Shown here in pieces: positions 4,918 to 10,200 of a stretch of 10,200 nucleotides of DNA. This stretch comes from an uncultured Selenomonadales bacterium (GTDB taxonomy: Bacteria; Bacillota_C; Negativicutes; Selenomonadales; Selenomonadaceae): positions 1-10,200 of the forward strand of contig CALGGX010000001.1 of assembly GCA_937916025.1 (NCBI GenBank). The letters are read 5' to 3'. The notes below the pieces were generated by a model. The model was given only the letters and a program-made list of their open reading frames with translations. It made no database searches and was not told the origin of the DNA. The translations under genes were made by a program, and so were the position numbers. Within the stretch, counting starts at the first letter, position 1. Every line of letters starts with the position of its first letter.

Positions 4918-7289
4918 CAGTTGATTTCGACCAAAGTCGCGCCGCTTCCCCCTTCGTCCGTATCTGCCAATTGAAACGACGCCACACTCCGATTATGCCG
5001 CAAAAAATCATGAATGCCTTTGCGCAATGCGCCGGAGCCCTTGCCATGAATTATCAGCACGTGGCGCAAACCGGCAATTGCCGCGTCGTCGATGAACTTC
5101 TCGACAATCGACTCGCTTTCGTTGACGAGCATTCCGCGCACGTCGAGCTCGCGCCGAACCGTCGCCATTTTTGCCAAAAGCGCATTGGAAGGTTTTTTCC
5201 GAGATTCGGGCGCATCTTCCGATTGAGAACCATGCGAGACAAATCGGCAGTCTTTCAATTTGACGGTCGTCCGCAACGCCCCGATCTGCACCGTCAATTC
5301 TTTTCCGTCTTTTTCGATCGACAGCACGGAACCTTTCTGATCCAACTTGCCGACATAAACCGTATCGCCGGGTTGAATGTCTTGCCGATCGATCCGCCGC
5401 CCGACTTTCTGCGATAAAATCCCGGGCATCGACTCCAATTCCGCCGCGCGGAGCTTTTCGCGCGCATCTTGAATTGCCTGTTGCCGACGTTTCACGCCGA
5501 GATCGTCAAACTGCTCTTTCAACGCCGCAATGATCTCTTCAGACTCGCGCCGCGTCCGACGTACCAATTCCGCCGATTGCTCGCGCGCTTTGCGAATGAT
5601 CTCCGCGCGGTTCTTATTCAAATCGTCGCGCATGTCCGTGACGCGCTGTTCCATTCGCCGAATCCGCTCCTGCCGCTCGACCATGTCAGCATTCTTCTGC
5701 TCGTAAATCAGCCGCTCGTTTTCAAGCGCGCTCACGATGTCCTCGAATTTCGCGTGATCCGCCGTAACCAATTGCCTTGCGCGAAGGATCAGCGATTCGG
5801 ATAAGCCGAGCCGCGAACTGATTGCAAACGCGTTGCTCGCGCCCGGAATTCCGATCAACACTCTGTAAGTCGGTTTGAGCGTTTCGATGTCGAATTCGAC
5901 GCAGGCGTTTTCGATCCCGTCCGTCGAATACGCGAAACTCTTCAGCTCCGAATAATGCGTTGTCGCGAGCGTCGACGCGCCGATTGAGATCAGTCGCTCG
6001 AGAATTGCCATTGCCAGTGCCGCGCCTTCTTCCGGGTTCGTGCCCGCGCCGAGTTCGTCGAGCAAAACCAAATCCCCGCGCTCCACCCGATTGAGAATCG
6101 ACACGAGATTTGTCATGTGCGCGCTGAAGGTCGACAGCGATTGTTCGATCGATTGTTCGTCTCCGACGTCCGCGTAGATATTTTGATACACCGCCAACTC
6201 GGAGCCGTTTTCGGCAGGAATGTACAAGCCCGATTGCGCCATCAATGACAGCAAGCCGAGCGTCTTCATGCTGACGGTTTTTCCGCCCGTGTTCGGTCCG
6301 GTGATCAACAGCATCTTGAATCGCGTTCCGAGCTCGAGATCAATCGGCACGACCGTATTCGGATCGATCAACGGATGCCGCGCGCCTTTCAACAAAGTTC
6401 TGCCGACGGAATTGACGAGCGGCTCGACGGCACGCATCGACTGCGCGAGCTTCGCCTTTGCAAACGTGAAGTCGACGTGCGCGAGGATCGCCGCGTTTTC
6501 GAGCAACACGTCCGCGCTCTTTCTGATCGACTCCGAGAGAAGGCGGAGTATTCGATTGACTTCGTTGCGCTCGTCCAGTTCCAATTGCCGAATGTCGTTG
6601 TTCAATTCGACGACGACCATCGGCTCGATGAAAAGCGTCGCCGAGCTCGCCGATTGATCATGCACCAGCCCGGGAAATTCCCGCCGATATTCGGCTTTGA
6701 TCGGAATGACATAACGATCGCCGCGCATCGTCACCAGCGCATCTTGAAAGAATTTTTGATATCCGGCGTTGTGCAGAATTGACGACAGCTGCTCTTTGAT
6801 CTTCGATTGCGCCGCGCGGAGTTGTTGACGAATGCGCCGGAGCTCGACCGACGCGTCGTCTCGGATCATTCCGTGCTCGTCGACGGCGTTTTCGAGTTGC
6901 CGCTCGAGATTGCCGAGAATTTCGATCTCTCGCGCCCGCTCCTTCAACAGCGGCACTTCGAGCTCCGACTCTTTGAAATACGCCTTGACTTCGCGCATCG
7001 CATACATGGTGTTGAGAATGTCGAGCACTTCGATCGATTCCGCGATCCTTCCGAGTTTGATCTTGCGAATGATCTCGCGGATGTCGACGATGCCTCCGAG
7101 CGGCGGGCTCGACAGCGCGGACATTTTGACGGCTTCGGTCGTCTCGGCGAGTCGCGTTTCGATCTCTTCTTCGTCGTCGGACGGCTCGAGCGCGCGCGCC
7201 AAGTCCTTTCCGAAATTGCAAGACGCGCATTCCGCCAATCGCTGCCTGATCTTATCGTACTCCAAAATCTTCAATGCGTCTTTGTTCAT
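4917..7289 (-). CDS. mutS2: Endonuclease MutS2 (MutS-like ATPase with Smr domain)
   Basis: A 790-residue cytoplasmic protein of standard length for MutS2. It lacks the mismatch-recognition domain of MutS1. The order is a helical core/clamp region (about 1-300), an ABC-type ATPase with Walker A GPNTGGKT (331-338), signature STFSAHM (386-392), Walker B LVLLDE (407-412) and switch His445 in TTHY, a long charged coiled coil (about 515-625), a small beta/KOW-like segment (about 638-685), and a C-terminal Smr domain (about 712-790) with LDVRGM (715-720) and HGKGSG (748-753). Family members have been linked to suppressing homologous recombination and, in Bacillus, to acting on collided ribosomes. 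The ATG has AAGGAG at 7297-7302, 7 bases upstream, and a promoter just beyond. It is the first gene of a four-gene minus-strand run, and its TGA overlaps the NYN start codon. Every motif checked is intact. Confidence 0.97.
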   Translation of the reverse strand: MNKDALKILEYDKIRQRLAECASCNFGKDLARALEPSDDEEEIETRLAETTEAVKMSALSSPPLGGIVDIREIIRKIKLGRIAESIEVLDILNTMYAMREVKAYFKESELEVPLLKERAREIEILGNLERQLENAVDEHGMIRDDASVELRRIRQQLRAAQSKIKEQLSSILHNAGYQKFFQDALVTMRGDRYVIPIKAEYRREFPGLVHDQSASSATLFIEPMVVVELNNDIRQLELDERNEVNRILRLLSESIRKSADVLLENAAILAHVDFTFAKAKLAQSMRAVEPLVNSVGRTLLKGARHPLIDPNTVVPIDLELGTRFKMLLITGPNTGGKTVSMKTLGLLSLMAQSGLYIPAENGSELAVYQNIYADVGDEQSIEQSLSTFSAHMTNLVSILNRVERGDLVLLDELGAGTNPEEGAALAMAILERLISIGASTLATTHYSELKSFAYSTDGIENACVEFDIETLKPTYRVLIGIPGASNAFAISSRLGLSESLILRARQLVTADHAKFEDIVSALENERLIYEQKNADMVERQERIRRMEQRVTDMRDDLNKNRAEIIRKAREQSAELVRRTRRESEEIIAALKEQFDDLGVKRRQQAIQDAREKLRAAELESMPGILSQKVGRRIDRQDIQPGDTVYVGKLDQKGSVLSIEKDGKELTVQIGALRTTVKLKDCRFVSHGSQSEDAPESRKKPSNALLAKMATVRRELDVRGMLVNESESIVEKFIDDAAIAGLRHVLIIHGKGSGALRKGIHDFLRHNRSVASFQLADTDEGGSGATLVEIN

Positions 7290-7296
7290 TCACCGG

Positions 7297-7302
7297 CTCC
7301 TT
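7297..7302 (-). promoter_or_regulatory. Ribosome binding site of mutS2
   Basis: AAGGAG on the minus strand, 7 bases before the mutS2 ATG. The good fit fixes the start at 7289. Confidence 0.8.
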
Positions 7303-7324
7303 CCGATCTCGATTGTCGAAAATC

Positions 7325-7353
7325 ATTATTTCATATCGCCGTTTAATTTTCAA
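7325..7353 (-). promoter_or_regulatory. Predicted sigma-A promoter for mutS2
   Basis: On the minus strand: -35 TTGAAA (7348-7353), a 17-base spacer, and -10 AATAAT (7325-7330). Each box differs from the sigma-70/sigma-A consensus at one position and the spacing is optimal. Transcription would start near 7318, giving a leader of about 30 bases before the mutS2 start. Confidence 0.65.
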
Positions 7354-7363
7354 CCAAAAACAT

Positions 7364-7392
7364 TTGACGAGACTGAAAATAAAATGTAGAAT
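7364..7392 (+). promoter_or_regulatory. Predicted sigma-A promoter for rnjA-dnaE
   Basis: On the plus strand: -35 TTGACG (7364-7369), exactly 17 bases, and -10 TAGAAT (7387-7392). Each box has five of six consensus bases. Start of transcription near 7399 would leave a leader of about 45 bases before the rnjA start codon. It faces away from the mutS2 promoter, with only 10 bases between the two -35 boxes. Confidence 0.75.
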
Positions 7393-7429
7393 GTTTTTGA
7401 CTTGAATTGTTCGGACTAAAAATGTTTTG

Positions 7430-7435
7430 AGGAAG
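7430..7435 (+). promoter_or_regulatory. Ribosome binding site deciding the TTG start of rnjA
   Basis: AGGAAG (preceded by G) lies 9 bases upstream of the TTG at 7445-7447. An earlier in-frame TTG at 7427 would put this site inside the coding region and has no ribosome site of its own, so 7445 is preferred. Confidence 0.75.
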
Positions 7436-7444
7436 TGGTTTATT

Positions 7445-9109
7445 TTGCGGATAGAAAACAAATTGCAGATCATTCCGCTGGGAGGTCTCGGAGAAATCGG
7501 AAAAAACATGACGATCATTCGCTTCGGCGAAGAGATGATCATGATAGACGCCGGTCTCATGTTCCCGGAGGAAGAAATGCTCGGAATTGATCTTGTCATT
7601 CCCGACATCAGCTACGTGATCGAAAATCAGAGTTGCTTAAAGGCGATCCTGCTCACGCACGGGCATGAAGATCATATCGGCGCGTTGCCTTACATCATGA
7701 AAAAATTGTCGGTGCCGGTTTACGGAACGAAATTGACGCTCGGGATTTTGAGCGGACGGTTGAAAGAGAACGGCGTGAGTTCGGAGAATTTGAAAGTCGC
7801 GACGCCGGGCGAGAACATCACGATCGGTTGTTTTACGATCGGATTTTTGCGCGTCAATCATTCGATTCCGGATTCGGTCGGCATTTCAATCCGAACTCCG
7901 ATTGGAACCATCGTCCACACCGGCGATTTCAAATTCGATTACACTCCGATCGACGGGCGAATGACGGACTTCAAACGCTTTGCCGAACTCGGCAGTCGCG
8001 GAGTTTTGGTGTTGATGGCGGACTCGACGAACTCGGAAAAGGAAGGTCACACGCCGAGCGAAAAATCCGTGGGCGCGGCGTTCGATCGGGAATTTCGCAA
8101 TGCCCCGGGAAGAATTATAGTTGCAACCTTCAGCTCCAATGTCCACCGAATCCAACAAGCAATCGATTACGCCGTCAAGTACGGACGCAAGGTTGCGATA
8201 CTCGGGCGGAGCATGGTAAATGTCGTCAACATTTCGCTCGAGCTCGGCTACATTCACGCGCCGGAAGGTGCCATCATCGATGTCGACGAGATTTACGATT
8301 ACGAAGCGAATGAGATCGTGATCGTGACGACGGGCAGTCAAGGCGAGCCGATGTCGGCATTGACTCGAATGTCGATGAGCGATCATCGCAAGGTCGGCAT
8401 CGTGCCGGGCGATACGGTGATCATATCCGCGACGCCGATCCCCGGCAACGAAAAGCTCGTGGCAAAGATCGTCGACAATCTGATGCGGCTCGGAGCGAAT
8501 GTCATTTACAGCCGCGCGGACGGAATTCATGTTTCGGGGCATGCCGCGCGGGATGAACTGAAACTCATGCACAATCTGATCCGCCCGAAGTATTTCATTC
8601 CGGTGCACGGCGAGTATCATCATCTGGTGACGCATGCGAAATTGGCGATGGAACTGGGCATGCCGAAGGAAAATATTTTGATCGGCGAAAACGGCAGTAT
8701 CTTTGAATTCACGCGCCACTCCGGCAAGATCAACGGGCGGGTGCCGAGCGGCATCGTCATGGTTGACGGGCTCGGCGTCGGCGACGTCGGAAATATCGTC
8801 TTGCGAGATCGACGGCAATTATCTCAAGACGGCATTTTGATCGTCGTGATCACCATACATCGCGAGTCGGGCAAAATCCTGTCAAACTCGTCGGATATCG
8901 TCTCGCGCGGCTTCGTGTATGTCCGAGAATCGGAAGAGTTGATGTACGAAGCAAAACTCAAAGTGCAACAAATTCTGAAGTTCTGCGAGAACGAGCAGAT
9001 GACGGATTGGACGACGATCAAATTGAGCGTCAAAGACACGCTGGCGCAATATCTCTTCGACAAAACGCGGCGGCGTCCGATGATCCTTCCGATCATCATG
9101 GAAGTTTGA
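7445..9109 (+). CDS. rnjA: Ribonuclease J
   Basis: A 554-residue metallo-beta-lactamase/beta-CASP ribonuclease that degrades and processes RNA from the 5' end and can cut internally; it is central to mRNA decay and rRNA maturation in Bacillota. The N-terminus KLQIIPLGGLGEIGKNM is typical. Zinc-binding motif THGHEDH (71-77) has His72, His74, Asp76 and His77, and further ligands are His139, Asp161 in HTGDFK, and His388 in IPVHGEY. The beta-CASP region is in the middle, with HVSGHA (362-367) at its end, followed by a C-terminal domain of about 100 residues. Length fits the family. The start is TTG at 7445 (AGGAAG 9 bases upstream), so translation begins MRIENKLQ rather than six residues earlier. 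It has its own promoter divergent from mutS2 and is followed after 35 bases by dnaE without a terminator. One paralogue is visible, so J1 versus J2 cannot be decided. Confidence 0.95.
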   Translation: MRIENKLQIIPLGGLGEIGKNMTIIRFGEEMIMIDAGLMFPEEEMLGIDLVIPDISYVIENQSCLKAILLTHGHEDHIGALPYIMKKLSVPVYGTKLTLGILSGRLKENGVSSENLKVATPGENITIGCFTIGFLRVNHSIPDSVGISIRTPIGTIVHTGDFKFDYTPIDGRMTDFKRFAELGSRGVLVLMADSTNSEKEGHTPSEKSVGAAFDREFRNAPGRIIVATFSSNVHRIQQAIDYAVKYGRKVAILGRSMVNVVNISLELGYIHAPEGAIIDVDEIYDYEANEIVIVTTGSQGEPMSALTRMSMSDHRKVGIVPGDTVIISATPIPGNEKLVAKIVDNLMRLGANVIYSRADGIHVSGHAARDELKLMHNLIRPKYFIPVHGEYHHLVTHAKLAMELGMPKENILIGENGSIFEFTRHSGKINGRVPSGIVMVDGLGVGDVGNIVLRDRRQLSQDGILIVVITIHRESGKILSNSSDIVSRGFVYVRESEELMYEAKLKVQQILKFCENEQMTDWTTIKLSVKDTLAQYLFDKTRRRPMILPIIMEV

Positions 9110-9130
9110 CGGCATAAAAAAACAATCAAC

Positions 9131-9138
9131 GGAGGTGA
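9131..9138 (+). promoter_or_regulatory. Strong ribosome binding site of dnaE
   Basis: GGAGGTGA is a full eight-base match to the usual anti-Shine-Dalgarno sequence, 6 bases before the dnaE ATG. It is the strongest ribosome site in the window and fixes the start. Confidence 0.88.
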
Positions 9139-9144
9139 CGGTTC

Positions 9145-10200
9145 ATGTCGGGCTTTGTGCATTTGCATGTCCATACCGAGTACAGTCTGCTTGACGGTGC
9201 CGGACGCGTCAAAGAAATTCTGCAACGCGCGAAAGAACTCGGCATGAACTCGCTCGCCATCACCGATCACGGCAATCTCTACGGCATCGTCAAATTCTAC
9301 AAAGCCGCGCGGACGCTCGGAATCAAACCTATTATCGGCTGTGAAGTCTATCTGGCTCCGACCGATCGAAGGCTCCGTGAAGAAGTCGACGGCATCAAAA
9401 ATCATCACTTGATCCTGCTCGCCGAAAACAATCTCGGCTGCCGCAATCTCGTCAAATTGATCTCGCGCGCGAATACCGAAGGCTTTTATTACAAACCGCG
9501 AGTTGACAAAGAACTGCTTCGCAAGTATCATGGCGGCTTGATTGCGCTTTCGGCATGCGTCGCCGGTGAAATCCCGCGCGCGATCCTCAAAAGCAATCTC
9601 AATCGCGCGGACGAGCTCGTCAATGAATACATCGACATTTTCGGGCGCGAGAATTTCTTCCTCGAAATACAAAATCACGGCTTGCCTGAAGAGGCGCAAG
9701 TGACGAGATCGCTTGTCGAGCTCGCGCGGCGAAACGATCTGAAACTCGTTGCAACCAACGATGTGCATTACGTCAATCGCGAGGACGCCGCGTTTCACGA
9801 CATCATGCTCTGCATTCAGACAAACTCGACCGTCGACGACGAGACGCGCCTGCGATTCAACTCCGACGATTATTATTTGAAGTCGCCGGAAGAGATGTCG
9901 AGTCTGTTTCCCGAACTGCCGGAAGCGATCGAAAACACGCTCGAGATTGCCGCGCGTTGCAATGTCGATTTCGAATTCAATCGCATGAAACTGCCGCATT
10001 ACGAACTGCCCGCGCCGTATTCAAATGCCGCGACTTATCTCCGCGCACTTTGCCTCGAGCGACTTGCCGCGCGCTATCCGAATGTCAATGCAGAAATTCG
10101 CGCGCGCCTTGAACACGAGCTCTCGACGATCCACGCAATGGGCTATGACAATTACTTTCTGATCGTCTGGGATTTTATCCGATTCGCGAAAGAACATTCG
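9145..10200 (+). CDS. dnaE: DNA polymerase III subunit alpha DnaE, N-terminal part (3' open)
   Basis: The first 352 codons of the replicative polymerase alpha subunit; the reading frame is open at the window end, where about 1100 or more residues are expected in total. Residues 1 to about 280 form the PHP domain: HLHVHTEYSLLDG (6-18), TDHGNLYG (40-47), GCEVYLAP (65-72), NHHLILLAEN (86-95), SACVAGEIPR (136-145), EIQNHG (174-179) and TNDVHYV (204-210). The polymerase thumb/palm region begins near GYDNYFLIVWDFIRFAKEHS (333-352); the catalytic aspartates lie beyond the window. The PHP metal ligands that are degenerate in Escherichia coli DnaE are kept here, so the domain is probably metal-bound and may proofread. 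The protein acts at the replication fork. The gene lies 35 bases after rnjA with no terminator between, so co-transcription from the rnjA promoter is likely. PolC and DnaE forms can coexist in Bacillota; this one is DnaE, because PHP is N-terminal and no DnaQ-like exonuclease is inserted in the part seen. Confidence 0.96.
   Translation, partial: MSGFVHLHVHTEYSLLDGAGRVKEILQRAKELGMNSLAITDHGNLYGIVKFYKAARTLGIKPIIGCEVYLAPTDRRLREEVDGIKNHHLILLAENNLGCRNLVKLISRANTEGFYYKPRVDKELLRKYHGGLIALSACVAGEIPRAILKSNLNRADELVNEYIDIFGRENFFLEIQNHGLPEEAQVTRSLVELARRNDLKLVATNDVHYVNREDAAFHDIMLCIQTNSTVDDETRLRFNSDDYYLKSPEEMSSLFPELPEAIENTLEIAARCNVDFEFNRMKLPHYELPAPYSNAATYLRALCLERLAARYPNVNAEIRARLEHELSTIHAMGYDNYFLIVWDFIRFAKEHS

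Noticed and set aside
7886..8818. Open minus-strand frame of about 310 codons antisense to rnjA
   Set aside because: Same cause; its His-, Arg- and Asp-rich translation is a reverse-complement artefact of the real gene.
8824..9999. Long open frame on the minus strand (about 390 codons) across the rnjA-dnaE junction
   Set aside because: It is antisense to two clear genes with intact motifs, has no family resemblance or ribosome site, and arises because the codon usage of the real genes gives few stops on the other strand.
1..10200. CRISPR arrays, tRNA/rRNA genes, insertion sequences, riboswitches
   Set aside because: No spaced direct repeats, tRNA-like or rRNA-like stretches, transposase motifs or conserved leader elements were seen; the longest gene-free stretch is about 155 bases and is explained by two promoters.

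Overview
The window looks like chromosomal DNA of a low-to-medium GC member of the Bacillota. MutS2 with a Smr domain, RNase J, DnaE with a complete set of PHP metal ligands, purine-rich Shine-Dalgarno sites and sigma-A-type promoters all fit. A small Cys-motif protein of a kind I associate with anaerobic Clostridia and Negativicutes, plus the cobalamin gene, make Negativicutes my best guess, but this is not proven. Gene density is very high and no gene-free stretch exceeds about 155 bases.

Layout. (1) 1-826, plus strand: the C-terminal half of cobyric acid synthase (CobQ/CbiP), with an in-frame TAG at bases 2-4 where the missing N-terminal half should join. (2) 833-2633, minus strand: a two-gene type II restriction-modification module, a C5-cytosine methyltransferase followed by an Eco29kI-like GIY-YIG endonuclease. 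It is visibly more AT-rich than its surroundings and so probably acquired. (3) 2656-7289, minus strand: a likely operon mutS2 - NYN-domain nuclease - 114-residue Cys-motif protein - Cof-type HAD hydrolase, closed by a clear intrinsic terminator at 2656-2675. (4) 7290-7444: a divergent control region with two good back-to-back promoters. (5) 7445-10200, plus strand: rnjA (RNase J) and then dnaE (DNA polymerase III alpha), which is open at the window end.

How the parts may work together. The mutS2 stop overlaps the NYN start (TGATG) and the NYN gene has no Shine-Dalgarno of its own, so the two are probably translated together. MutS2/Smr proteins act on collided ribosomes, NYN proteins are commonly ribonucleases, and RNase J degrades mRNA, so the divergent locus could be an mRNA/ribosome quality-control cluster. 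That is inference. The NYN protein carries a tandem-duplicated C-terminal module that I cannot assign to a family.

The restriction module is probably CCGCGG-specific by family resemblance. In my hand scan, CCGCGG is absent from the whole window although CCGCGA, CCGCGT and CCGCGC are common, which fits site avoidance. A related palindrome, CCGCGCGG, occurs ten times, all outside the restriction module. No tRNA, rRNA, CRISPR array, transposase or attachment site was seen.
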